This document shows positions 8,381 through 16,455 of a stretch of 64,000 nucleotides of DNA, in pieces (the stretch's first letter is position 1; every line of letters begins with the position of its first letter). Under the pieces are notes generated by a model. The model did no database searches and was not told where the DNA came from. It was given only the letters and a program-made list of their open reading frames with translations. The position numbers and the translations under genes are program-made. The stretch lies in NCBI GenBank assembly GCA_902363595.1, contig CABJAP010000009.1, positions 62,001-126,000 on the forward strand. Direction: 5' to 3'. Source of the DNA: Clostridia bacterium (GTDB taxonomy: Bacteria; Bacillota; Clostridia; Peptostreptococcales; Anaerovoracaceae).

Positions 8381-8555
8381 ATGCCCTTTTTAATGTTTTT
8401 GCGATTTTTCCGGGCAGGGTCGCTCGGCCAAAAACAAACCCGATAAATTGGACTAAAAACGTGAAAATCCAAGGGCAAACAAATAATTGAATACTTTGAT
8501 AATTATGATAATTTAGTTACTAACATATTGTTTGACGCATAGACAGGAGGTCATT

Positions 8556-9674
8556 ATGATTATCGGAATTCCAAAGGAAAAAAAGGATCAGGAAGCCAGA
8601 GTAGGGTTAACTCCAAAGTGGGTAAAAAAACTGACCATGCAGGGGCACACCGTTTATATTGAAAAAGGCCTGGCCCATCTAGCGGGCATTGCAGACCAGC
8701 AGTACCTGGATGCCGGCGCGGAGATTTTACCGACCACTGAGGAAGTTTATCTGAAAAGCGATATGATCGTAAAACTGAAGGATTACATGCCGTCGGAACG
8801 GAATCTGCCGTTTAAAGAGGGACAGATCATCGTATGCTTCTTCCACCTGGGAGAAGTGGAACCGGATCAGCCCATGGTGGATAAGCTTTTGGAATCCAAG
8901 GTAACGGGCGTATCTCTGGAATTGATCCAAACGGATACAGGAGCAAGGCCCATCATCATGCCCATGAGTGAAATCGCAGGAAGAGTGGCGGTAATGTGCG
9001 CCTGCCAGCACTGCATGCTTTCTGATGGAGGGGCCGGAATCAGCCTGGCGGCCATCAGCGGAACCCAGAAGCCCAAAGTCATCATTTTAGGCGGAGGCAC
9101 ATGCGGGTCCGCGGCAGCGGATGTGGTTTTGGGATTGCATGCGGATGTCACCATTTTTGAATCCCAATACAGCAGAATCAATCAGCTGAAGGATCTGATG
9201 CCGCAGGCTAATTTGCTGCTTTGGAATACCGATGAATGCGCCGAGCTGATCAAAGACTGCGATGTTTTGATCAATACCATCTATCCATATCCGGGCATGG
9301 AATATCCGCTGATCACAAGAGAGATGGTGAAAACGATGAAGAAAAAATCCCTGATCGTCGATTTGGTCGGATGCGATATTATCGAAACGGTCAAATATAC
9401 CACAATCAGCGATCCCACTTACGTGGAAGAAGGCGTAGTGCATTTCGGCATCGACAACCTGCCGGCGCTGGTTCCCAAAACCTCCAGCGATTTGTTCGCA
9501 AGCTCCATTTATCCCTACGTGGAAGCCATTGCTAACAAAGGCATCAAACAAGCATGTCTGGACAGCAAAGAACTATCCAGATCCATGAGTTTTGTCGGCG
9601 GAGTACTGGTTCATAAGGATATCGCTGATACCCATAATATGGACTACACACCGTTTGACACGAAGATGTTATAA
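8556..9674 (+). CDS. Second alanine dehydrogenase/PNT-family oxidoreductase, divergent
   Basis: A 372-residue paralogue of the 2313 gene product. R15, K75 and H97 are at the family positions and a Rossmann motif ILGGGTCGSAAADVV is intact. The catalytic-Asp block reads VGCD in place of AIDQ: Cys replaces the family Asp and the acid is shifted by one residue, exactly where the first paralogue has Glu. This shared change suggests one subfamily with a different 2-amino acid or imino-acid substrate. AGGAGG at 8545-8550 sets the start at 8556 and not the TTG at 8532. It leads an operon with an opine dehydrogenase (15 bases on) and an APC permease, so it may process the amino acid or oxo acid released from an opine. 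Confidence 0.85.
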   Translation: MIIGIPKEKKDQEARVGLTPKWVKKLTMQGHTVYIEKGLAHLAGIADQQYLDAGAEILPTTEEVYLKSDMIVKLKDYMPSERNLPFKEGQIIVCFFHLGEVEPDQPMVDKLLESKVTGVSLELIQTDTGARPIIMPMSEIAGRVAVMCACQHCMLSDGGAGISLAAISGTQKPKVIILGGGTCGSAAADVVLGLHADVTIFESQYSRINQLKDLMPQANLLLWNTDECAELIKDCDVLINTIYPYPGMEYPLITREMVKTMKKKSLIVDLVGCDIIETVKYTTISDPTYVEEGVVHFGIDNLPALVPKTSSDLFASSIYPYVEAIANKGIKQACLDSKELSRSMSFVGGVLVHKDIADTHNMDYTPFDTKML

Positions 9675-9689
9675 GAAAGAGGTGATCTT

Positions 9690-10760
9690 ATGAATGTTGC
9701 AGTTTTAGGAGCAGGCAACGGCGGACAGACCATGGCCGCTGATCTGACCCTCCAGGGACATCGGGTATCCCTGTATGAAATGCCTGAATTTGCAGGGCCG
9801 CTGCAGACCCTTTTTAAAAACAAGGTAATCACACTCAGCGGCTTTCTTGAAGGAAGAGCAGAAATCCACTGTATGACCACCGATCTTGCTGAAGCGATCC
9901 GGGATGCGGACATCATCTTCATCCCATTGCCCGCATCGGCCCACAGAAATTATGCCAATGCTCTTGCCGATCATGTGAAGGACGGACAGGTGATCGTCTT
10001 GATGCCGGGGACTTTGGGCAGTCTGACCTTCAAGCGGATCTTCAAGGAAAAAGGCGTGACTGCCGATGTGGCAATCTGCGAAACAAGCTCACTGGCATAT
10101 GATACGCGCATTGAGGAGCCAGGGAAGATCCATGTATTTGCGACCAATCCCGATTTGCTGTTTGGGGTGATGCCTTCCAGCAAGACTGATGAAGCATACA
10201 AACTGGCATCCAGCTTTTATTCTCTGAAAAAGGTGGATGACGTTCTGGCCTGCGGGCTGCACAGCTTAAATCCGGTGCTCCATATACCCGGCTGCATCCT
10301 CAACTCGGCCCGCATTGAACGTTCAAAGGGCCAGTTCTATCTATATGAAGAAGGAATTACCCCTTGTGTAGCAAAGGTCATGGAACAATTTGAGGAAGAG
10401 CGGAAAGCCCTTGTGGAAACTTTAGGCTATCCCTTCATGTCCCTGGCCGAAGAGTTGGCGGAGGGGCGCGAGCCCAGAAGCATCTGGGAAGAGGTGAACG
10501 GCTGCGAGAGCCTCGAGTTCATTAAAGGCCCCACTTCTTTGAAGAACCGATATTTTACGGAAGATATTCCTTACGGACTCACGGCCTGGATCGCCCTTGC
10601 CGATCTGCTGTCCGTCGATGTGCCGGTTATGCGGTCGCTTCAGATGCTGGGCTCGATTTTAATCGGATACGACATGGCCGATATGGTGAGAACCAAAGCC
10701 GATATGGGCATTGACGGCCTGGATCGTGATGCTTTGCAGGCATATGTGCATGATTTTTAA
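9690..10760 (+). CDS. Octopine/nopaline-type opine dehydrogenase
   Basis: A 356-residue NAD(P)-dependent oxidoreductase. An N-terminal Rossmann domain (GAGNGG at 7-12) is followed by the all-helical octopine dehydrogenase C-terminal domain, with the H-x-x-N-P motif at 191-195 (HSLNP) expected near the active site. Opine dehydrogenases join or split N-(carboxyalkyl) amino acids: an amino acid plus a 2-oxo acid and NAD(P)H. It lies 15 bases after the alanine-dehydrogenase-like gene and 15 bases before the APC permease, with a good AAAGAGGTG ribosome site, so the three genes form one operon. In a fermenting anaerobe it could degrade imported opines or use opine formation as a redox sink; direction and substrate cannot be told from sequence. 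Confidence 0.85.
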   Translation: MNVAVLGAGNGGQTMAADLTLQGHRVSLYEMPEFAGPLQTLFKNKVITLSGFLEGRAEIHCMTTDLAEAIRDADIIFIPLPASAHRNYANALADHVKDGQVIVLMPGTLGSLTFKRIFKEKGVTADVAICETSSLAYDTRIEEPGKIHVFATNPDLLFGVMPSSKTDEAYKLASSFYSLKKVDDVLACGLHSLNPVLHIPGCILNSARIERSKGQFYLYEEGITPCVAKVMEQFEEERKALVETLGYPFMSLAEELAEGREPRSIWEEVNGCESLEFIKGPTSLKNRYFTEDIPYGLTAWIALADLLSVDVPVMRSLQMLGSILIGYDMADMVRTKADMGIDGLDRDALQAYVHDF

Positions 10761-10775
10761 AGAGAGGAGGTTACC

Positions 10776-12452
10776 ATGAGTAAACCTACGAAGGAGCAAG
10801 CAGTCAACATATATGACAACAGTAAAATTGTCCCTCAAAATGTCCGGCTGTACACCATGGTATTCTTGATATTCAGCTTTTGCTGCGGAGGATGTTTTGG
10901 CATTGAGGATATAATTTGCGTCAGCGGACCGGGCCTGGGCTTGCTGTTGATTTTAATACTGCCCATATTCTGGGCCGCGCCGCAGGCCCTTACGGCGGCG
11001 GAACTGGGTTCAGCGCTGCCCTACACAGGCGGATTTTACAAGTGGATCCAGAGAGGGCTGGGAGAATTCTGGGGTTTCTGCGCAGGATGGTGCAGGACTC
11101 TGGCTCAGTATTTTGAGATGGGCGGATATGTTGTCCTGGGCGTTTCCTATTTGAGTCTGGCGGTGGAGATGACCGAAGCCCAGGCGTATATGGTGAAAGC
11201 CGCTGTTATCATAATCATTACCATTATCAATCTTAGAGGAATCAAAGATGTTGGGGCCGTAACCACCGGCATCGCGATTTTAGTACTGGTTGCTTTCGCA
11301 GCCGTGACCGTCCTTGGTTTTATGAACTGGAACCAAAGCCCCTTTGAACCATTCTACAATGTGGATGAAGGCTTTGTCTGGAGTCTGTCGGGTTCATTGG
11401 CGGTGGCTATGTGGATTTATTCCGGATTTACATCTGTTTCCACGGTGGCCGGAGACTGCAAGGATAAGAGTGTCGTCTGGAAGGGGCTGCTCATCGGGAT
11501 TCCTTTGATCGCCGCGGTATACTTCCTTCCGACTATCGCTACCCTGGGATCCGTGGGACAGTGGGCTGACTGGGGACCGGACGGGATCAACTATATGACC
11601 GTGGCCGCCCAGTTTGCGGGACCGGCCTTTGGAATCGGCTTTGCCATCATTGCTTTCCTTGCCAATGTTTCTACTTATAATACGGCCATGACGACCCTTT
11701 CAAGAGGCTTTTACGCCATTGCGGAGGATTGCCTGGCGCCAAAGGTACTGACCAAAGTAAGCAAAAAGAAGGGGATCCCGGTATTCGCGACCTTAACGAT
11801 CTCCATCTTTACCCTGATTTCCGTTCAGTATTCCTTTACCATGCTGATCACCATTACCGTCACGCTGGTCATCGTCGACTATGTGCTGATTTGGATCGCG
11901 GGAATCCGTCTCAGAATCAAAGAGCCAGATCTGCCCAGACCCTTCAAAGTACCAGGAAACACGACCGCATTTGTATGTCTGGTCACGCCGGGAATCCTCA
12001 TCGCTGCATTCTCCCTGCTGATCAACGGCGCCGACTACTTCCTGGGAGGCATGGTGGGATTGGCGCTGGTGCCAGTGCTTTATATCATCATTAAGCGGGT
12101 TTGCGGAGGGCTGCATAAGCTGGATCCGGTAAGGCATCCCATCAATCCCAAAACCAAGCTCTGCTACGGCGACTTGTTCAGGATTGCTCTGATTTTCATC
12201 GTATTCGTCGTATTGGGCATCATCGCTTACTTCTTTATGCCGATATATGAAGGCTCCTGGGGCCCTGAATATTATGCGGAAACCTATGGATTCGCCAACG
12301 CCTATCAAGTCATCACCCAGGGCATCCTTTGGATATCCATCGCATATGCGGTCATCGCAGTGATTTTGATCATCCTTGATCGAAAGCTCGACCCTAAGGA
12401 CCAGCGGCCGAAGGTAGAGTCCTTTGTTCTGGAAAAACAGCCGCAAGAATGA
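10776..12452 (+). CDS. APC-family amino acid permease
   Basis: A 558-residue membrane protein with about 12-14 hydrophobic segments. Typical APC motifs include the N-terminal FGIEDIICVSGPGLG region (unwound helix 1) and the ALPYTGGFYKWIQRGLGEFWGF block. AGAGGAGG precedes the ATG. It closes the dehydrogenase-opine dehydrogenase operon and presumably imports the substrate: an amino acid, an opine or a related amine. A paralogue of similar length lies at 59783; both have a GSWGPEYY-x-x-TYG stretch in the C-terminal loop and a matching HPINPKTKL or YPLNPKTKL segment, so they probably belong to one subfamily with related substrates. Confidence 0.88.
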   Translation: MSKPTKEQAVNIYDNSKIVPQNVRLYTMVFLIFSFCCGGCFGIEDIICVSGPGLGLLLILILPIFWAAPQALTAAELGSALPYTGGFYKWIQRGLGEFWGFCAGWCRTLAQYFEMGGYVVLGVSYLSLAVEMTEAQAYMVKAAVIIIITIINLRGIKDVGAVTTGIAILVLVAFAAVTVLGFMNWNQSPFEPFYNVDEGFVWSLSGSLAVAMWIYSGFTSVSTVAGDCKDKSVVWKGLLIGIPLIAAVYFLPTIATLGSVGQWADWGPDGINYMTVAAQFAGPAFGIGFAIIAFLANVSTYNTAMTTLSRGFYAIAEDCLAPKVLTKVSKKKGIPVFATLTISIFTLISVQYSFTMLITITVTLVIVDYVLIWIAGIRLRIKEPDLPRPFKVPGNTTAFVCLVTPGILIAAFSLLINGADYFLGGMVGLALVPVLYIIIKRVCGGLHKLDPVRHPINPKTKLCYGDLFRIALIFIVFVVLGIIAYFFMPIYEGSWGPEYYAETYGFANAYQVITQGILWISIAYAVIAVILIILDRKLDPKDQRPKVESFVLEKQPQE

Positions 12453-12591
12453 TCCATTTTGTGAACTGCTGGGAATAAGAAGCATTCGGGCCCGAAGGAG
12501 CGGGCTCGGATTCATAAAAGGTGAAAAGCAAAATTATCGCTGGAGCTTGTTCTGGTGTAAGTTTACGATGATTTTTCATCGCGGGAAAAGA

Positions 12592-12627
12592 AAAACAGCT
12601 GGAAAAGCGATAATTTCCAGCTGTTTT
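12592..12627. terminator. Bidirectional terminator between APC permease and TetR gene
   Basis: AAAACAGCTGGAAA (12592-12605) pairs perfectly with TTTCCAGCTGTTTT (12614-12627) around an eight-base loop. The A-rich left and T-rich right flanks allow use on both strands, as expected between convergent genes. Confidence 0.8.
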
Positions 12628-12679
12628 CAGGCAGATTGGCAGCAAAAAAGGCCAGAAATCATCGCTGGGAAGGCTGTCA

Positions 12680-12704
12680 GGAGCAAATCGCGATGATTTG
12701 CTCC
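12680..12704. repeat. Perfect 10-base hairpin near the TetR gene end
   Basis: GGAGCAAATC (12680-12689) pairs with GATTTGCTCC (12695-12704) around a GCGAT loop, 36 bases past the TetR stop on its strand. No T-run follows, so it may protect the mRNA end or be a small palindromic repeat. Confidence 0.45.
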
Positions 12705-12739
12705 CGGCCCCGGGACCTCGGTTGTGGATGAAAAAAGGG

Positions 12740-13357
12740 TTATGGACGGTGCCCGGGCTGAGCGATCTGAAGCTCCAGCACCTCGTCCAAAATCCGATTC
12801 AGCTTTTTGCGACAGAATTCGGGCGTGTACTGATCGATGTTGGACCATTCAAACTGGGACATCAGGTAGACGCCCATAATGATATCGACAATGTCCGACG
12901 TTTCGATATCGTTTCTCAGGGAGCCCTGGGTCTGGCCCTCCCGGACCAGCTCCTCGAAGATGCGGATCATATTGACTCTGGTGGCGTACAGGGGGCTTCC
13001 TTCGCAGGAATTCAAATAAGTGATCTTCCGGGAGAGGCTGATGTAGGGGATGGCATCAAGGATAAACACCTCCAGAACGCGGCGTATTTTTTCAACCGCG
13101 TTTTTTTCATGGGCCAGATCGTTGGCAACCAAATCCCGAATCTGCCCCAGCTCCTCTTCGGCGATTCCGATCAACAGGCTTTCCTTGCTGGGAAAGTAAT
13201 TATAGAGGGTGGCCTTGGACACTTCCGCCCGGTCAGCCACATCCTCAATCGTTGTATTTTCATAACTTTTGCTGCTGAACAGCCGGCGTGATTCCCGGAG
13301 GATCCGCGCACGGCACTTTTTCTTGTTCAAGGCCCTGCGAGATAATTGCTCTGTCAT
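12740..13357 (-). CDS. TetR-family transcriptional repressor
   Basis: A 205-residue regulator. The N-terminal helix-turn-helix (TIEDVADRAEVSKATLYNYFPSKESLL, about residues 35-65) is characteristic of TetR. The all-alpha C-terminal part would bind a ligand and dimerise. An in-frame TTG at 13426 would add 23 residues; the ATG at 13357 gives normal family length and is preceded by a GGGAGG, although the spacing is long. It is divergent from the MFS transporter at 13653. A 17-base inverted repeat beside the perfect promoter at 13508-13536 is the likely operator, so it probably represses the transporter, and perhaps itself. Confidence 0.88.
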   Translation of the reverse strand: MTEQLSRRALNKKKCRARILRESRRLFSSKSYENTTIEDVADRAEVSKATLYNYFPSKESLLIGIAEEELGQIRDLVANDLAHEKNAVEKIRRVLEVFILDAIPYISLSRKITYLNSCEGSPLYATRVNMIRIFEELVREGQTQGSLRNDIETSDIVDIIMGVYLMSQFEWSNIDQYTPEFCRKKLNRILDEVLELQIAQPGHRP

Positions 13358-13488
13358 AGGCGGACGCGCCTCCCTTCCCTCAGCTTCACAATCCTTTGCA
13401 ACCAGCCGTATCTCAACCGAAGACAAAACGAAGCCTTCCCAATACTACGCTGCTTTTACAGCTATTTTACACCAAATGAAAAAGCGAG

Positions 13489-13505
13489 ACAACATCCAAT
13501 GTTGT
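13489..13505. promoter_or_regulatory. Candidate TetR operator ACAACAT-CCA-ATGTTGT
   Basis: Seven-base perfect inverted arms with a three-base centre end two bases before the -35 box of the MFS promoter, in the TetR/MFS divergent region. Size and position fit a TetR dimer site. Confidence 0.6.
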
Positions 13506-13507
13506 AC

Positions 13508-13536
13508 TTGACACAAAATTTTGACTACAGTATAAT
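13508..13536 (+). promoter_or_regulatory. Consensus SigA promoter of the MFS transporter
   Basis: TTGACA (13508-13513) and TATAAT (13531-13536) are separated by exactly 17 bases, an ideal promoter. Such strength fits a gene held off by a repressor. The spacer contains the palindrome CAAAATTTTG. Confidence 0.9.
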
Positions 13537-13652
13537 TAAACTGAAAATTTAAACAGGTTTGAGGCTTTATGCAGGGCTGCGAAAGACTTGGATTATGATT
13601 GGAACAGAAAAGAGGAGTGATGACTCACCCCTCTGGAGGGAAGTGAATAACA

Positions 13653-14918
13653 ATGAAAGAACAAGATTACCGTGTATATGGCTATCGATGGGTAGTTCTG
13701 GCGATTTACGGATTGTGTACCGGCGTCATCCAGCTGATGTGGACGACGTTTTTCTCAATCACCACAGACGCATGGAAATACTACGGTTTTACCGATGCGA
13801 CCAAAGGCGAGAGCGCCATCAGTCTCTTGTCCATCATCTTTATGGCGGGGATGATCATCATTTCCATCCCGTCCCTGGCTGCCTTCGAGCGGTTCGGGTT
13901 TAAAAAAGCGGTGGGATTTGGCGTCGTTCTCACCGGAATCTGCGCCCTGCTTAGAGGAATCTTCGGAGAAAGCTATGCTTTGGTTCTGGCTGTGACCATC
14001 GGCTTTGCCATTGCCCAGCCGTTCCTGCTCAATTCACCGGGACTTGTTGCAGGCAAATGGTTCCCCGAACGGGAGCGGGCTACGGCCAACAGCGTAGGAC
14101 TGCTGTGCAGCTATTTTGGTATGTGCGTAGGACTGCTTTTAACACCGCTTCTTTTGGAGGCGGGCATGACCATCCGCCAGATGCTGCTCACTTATGGGGC
14201 GGTCGGCATCGTGGCCGCGGCGCTGTTTGTCATCTTTGTTAAGGAAAAGCCGCCGACACCGCCGTGCTCTGAGGATGAGGCCGTGCGCTCCGACTTTAAA
14301 GAAGGCATTCGGTTCGCCCTCAAGAAAAAGAACTTTATTCTGGCCCTGCTGATGTTCTTCTGCGTATTCGGCGTCTTCAATACCTTCTTTACCATGATTG
14401 AACCGATCCTGCGCAGCCTGACCAACGAAGGCGTAGATGCGACTCAGGTGGGAATCATCGGTGTCATTATTTTGGGAATCGGCATTATTGGCAGCTTGAT
14501 CATTTCGCTTATTTCCGATAAAGATAAGCTGCACAAGAGGCTGCCCTATATGATCATCGTCAATATTATAGGATGTATCGGCTTCGCCCTTTTCCTGGCT
14601 ATGAAAGGATTCGGCGGATTGACTGTGGCCGCGGCTCTGTATGGATTCTTTATCGTAGGAGGCGCGCCGCTGACCCTGACCTTTGCTGCGGAGTCCTGCT
14701 ATCCGACCTCGGAAGGCACATCGGAAGGACTTTTGATGTTTGCCGGAAATGTGGCGGGCGTTATCTTCCTCGGCGGAGCGGCTCTCTTCGGCGGAAACCA
14801 TAGAATGCTGATGTTCGCCATGATTGCGGTCACCATCTTCTACATTGTGCTGATGTTCTTCGCAAAAGAAGTCAAATTGGAGAAGAGGAAAGAGGAGAAG
14901 GAAAAAGGGATTTCGTAA
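13653..14918 (+). CDS. MFS transporter
   Basis: A 421-residue major facilitator protein with 12 predicted hydrophobic segments and a cytoplasmic central loop (KEKPPTPPCSEDEAVRSD) between the two six-helix halves. The charged C-terminus (KLEKRKEEKEKG) is cytoplasmic. GGAGGG lies upstream of the ATG. The FERFGFKKAVGFG segment after helix 2 corresponds to the family motif A region. Its promoter is consensus and lies beside a likely TetR operator, so efflux of an inducing compound or uptake of a nutrient are both possible. A terminator at 14982-15015 ends the transcript, so the gene is probably monocistronic. Confidence 0.85.
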   Translation: MKEQDYRVYGYRWVVLAIYGLCTGVIQLMWTTFFSITTDAWKYYGFTDATKGESAISLLSIIFMAGMIIISIPSLAAFERFGFKKAVGFGVVLTGICALLRGIFGESYALVLAVTIGFAIAQPFLLNSPGLVAGKWFPERERATANSVGLLCSYFGMCVGLLLTPLLLEAGMTIRQMLLTYGAVGIVAAALFVIFVKEKPPTPPCSEDEAVRSDFKEGIRFALKKKNFILALLMFFCVFGVFNTFFTMIEPILRSLTNEGVDATQVGIIGVIILGIGIIGSLIISLISDKDKLHKRLPYMIIVNIIGCIGFALFLAMKGFGGLTVAAALYGFFIVGGAPLTLTFAAESCYPTSEGTSEGLLMFAGNVAGVIFLGGAALFGGNHRMLMFAMIAVTIFYIVLMFFAKEVKLEKRKEEKEKGIS

Positions 14919-14981
14919 AAGGCAGATCCTACATAAAACAATCACAGATAAGGTATAAATCAGAAACGAACAACACATAGT

Positions 14982-15015
14982 AACGGAAACAAGGCAATTC
15001 TTGTTTCCGTTTTGT
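14982..15015 (+). terminator. Terminator after the MFS gene
   Basis: AACGGAAACAAG (14982-14993) pairs perfectly with CTTGTTTCCGTT (15000-15011) around a GCAATT loop, followed by TTG TTG. The stem is very stable. Confidence 0.8.
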
Positions 15016-15033
15016 TGAAAAAAGGGAGAGCGT

Positions 15034-15666
15034 ATGTACGATAAAATTTTGTTTATAGACTTTGATGGGACCATTACGTCGGAAGAAACCCTGGATGGGG
15101 TTCTCCGGAGACTGGTGCCGAGGGAGCTGTATGAAGAACGGGCCAGACAGATGATGTCCGGGAAATTGACGCTGGCCCAGGTTGTGCGGGAAGGATTTGA
15201 ATCCATTCCGTCGGATAAGTTTCCGGCAATTATGGAGTACCTGGACACGGTGCCAATAAGGGAGGGCTTTACGGAACTTTTGGACACGGCGGATCAGCGG
15301 GGCATCCCTGTAGTAGTTATTTCAGGCGGGCTGCGGCAGATGATTGAGAGGAAGATCGGCCACCTGAAAGATCGGCTGCGGGGTATGCATTATGTGGATT
15401 TGGATTTATCAGGCCCTTATATGCGGCTTCGCTCCGACTATGAAGAGGGCGCGGAAATTCTGGCAAAGACCAGGGTCATGGCGCTTTACGACTATAAAAC
15501 CGCCATGTGCATCGGGGACAGCTATACGGATGTCAACATGGCGGCCAAGGCCGACGTGGTCTTTGCCAGGGACAAGCTGGCGGAAATCCTGGACCAAAAA
15601 GGAATTTCGTATACGCCATGGAATGACTTTTACGATGTGGCGGCGGCCATCAAAAGCTCCAAATAA
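15034..15666 (+). CDS. HAD-IB phosphatase (MtnX/phosphoserine phosphatase-like)
   Basis: A 210-residue haloacid-dehalogenase-type phosphatase. Motif I DFDGT is at 9-13 (nucleophile D9, acid D11), motif II is VVISGG (94-99) and motif IV GDSYTD is at 161-166. A helical cap between motifs I and II (about 15-80) fits subclass IB, which includes phosphoserine phosphatase and the methionine-salvage phosphatase MtnX. Without neighbours from either pathway, the substrate stays open. AAAGGGAGAG precedes the ATG. Its 3-prime end overlaps the convergent CYTH gene by 37 bases. Confidence 0.82.
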   Translation: MYDKILFIDFDGTITSEETLDGVLRRLVPRELYEERARQMMSGKLTLAQVVREGFESIPSDKFPAIMEYLDTVPIREGFTELLDTADQRGIPVVVISGGLRQMIERKIGHLKDRLRGMHYVDLDLSGPYMRLRSDYEEGAEILAKTRVMALYDYKTAMCIGDSYTDVNMAAKADVVFARDKLAEILDQKGISYTPWNDFYDVAAAIKSSK

Positions 15667-16202
15667 GATTGCCGCAGAAGGTTTTCCTTCGGAATTTGAA
15701 AAGAGGCGAGTAAATCGAGAAGCTGATCGATGACCGCTTCTTTTTTTGTGGTCGCATCCTTTTCCACCTGCTCCAGTTCGATAAAGGAGCCGAGACCGTC
15801 CACCTGGTCCAGACAGATGGTGATGTTTTCGCGGTGATAGTATTCCCGTTCCTTGCGCACGGTCATGACCTCCGTATACCCCAGTTTTTTCAAAAGCTCT
15901 CTCATGACAGCAAAATCGCCCACGGCCGTTTCCAGTTCCGGGCGGGTCTGGGAGCGGTTGTCCACTTTGCTGCCTTTATAGGTAATGAAGGTTTTAGCAG
16001 CCGGACTGTCCGCAGACAAAACAAGACTCTGCCTCAGCCTGAGAGCCTCGTCGGTCTTGCGGAAATCCCGGTCGTTTCCATTGAAGTATAAATCGGTTTC
16101 TTCTTTGCGCAGGCCCTTGGTAAAGCCTGTTTCTTTTAACGCATCTCTCAGCTGGACGGTATCGATCCCCGAAAGAGATGCTTTTAATTCGATTTCTAGC
16201 AT
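15630..16202 (-). CDS. CYTH-domain protein (class IV adenylate cyclase/triphosphatase-like)
   Basis: A 190-residue protein starting with the CYTH signature E-x-E-x-K (E3, E5, K7) and carrying the alternating charged strand residues of the triphosphate tunnel (RLRQS, TYKG, RPELE, VRKEREYY, CLDQVDGLGSFIELE). The VDGLGSFIE-x-E block matches CyaB/ThTPase-type members. It would bind a triphosphate substrate with divalent metal; activity may be adenylate cyclase, thiamine triphosphatase or inorganic triphosphatase. The AAGGAG ribosome site is well placed. The gene is convergent with, and overlaps, the HAD gene by 37 bases. Function beyond the fold is uncertain. Confidence 0.82.
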   Translation of the reverse strand: MLEIELKASLSGIDTVQLRDALKETGFTKGLRKEETDLYFNGNDRDFRKTDEALRLRQSLVLSADSPAAKTFITYKGSKVDNRSQTRPELETAVGDFAVMRELLKKLGYTEVMTVRKEREYYHRENITICLDQVDGLGSFIELEQVEKDATTKKEAVIDQLLDLLASFQIPKENLLRQSYLELLMAAATS

Positions 16203-16416
16203 GCGATCACTCCTTTTTTCTTTTTATTATAACGCAAACTTCGCCTCAGCAGATGGCTTTTTCCCCATTATTGGCAGAACATTTCACGATATTCAACCCG
16301 TGGCCTTGCTGCTTTGCCCCAGTCTATGCCTGGTCCCTCAAAACGACCGGGGCAGCGACCGTTCGAAATGCAGTGATTTGAAACCAATGTCCATATAAAT
16401 TCAGCCCGTTTTAGTT

Positions 16417-16435
16417 GCAAAAGCCCAAATTGGGC
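16417..16435 (-). terminator. Candidate terminator of the ABC exporter operon
   Basis: GCCCAAATTGGGC (16423-16435) is a palindrome followed on the minus strand by TTTTGC. It lies about 20 bases past the stop of the last ABC gene. The stem is short, so this is a modest call. Confidence 0.4.
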
Positions 16436-16455
16436 GTTTACTCCCATCTCCTAAA

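Noticed and set aside
8488..8520. SigA promoter before the second alanine-dehydrogenase-like gene
   Set aside because: Several AT-rich boxes can be aligned but none has acceptable spacing and consensus together; no sigma-54 motif either.
12424..12696. Plus-strand open frame after the APC permease
   Set aside because: It crosses the bidirectional terminator and has no domain.
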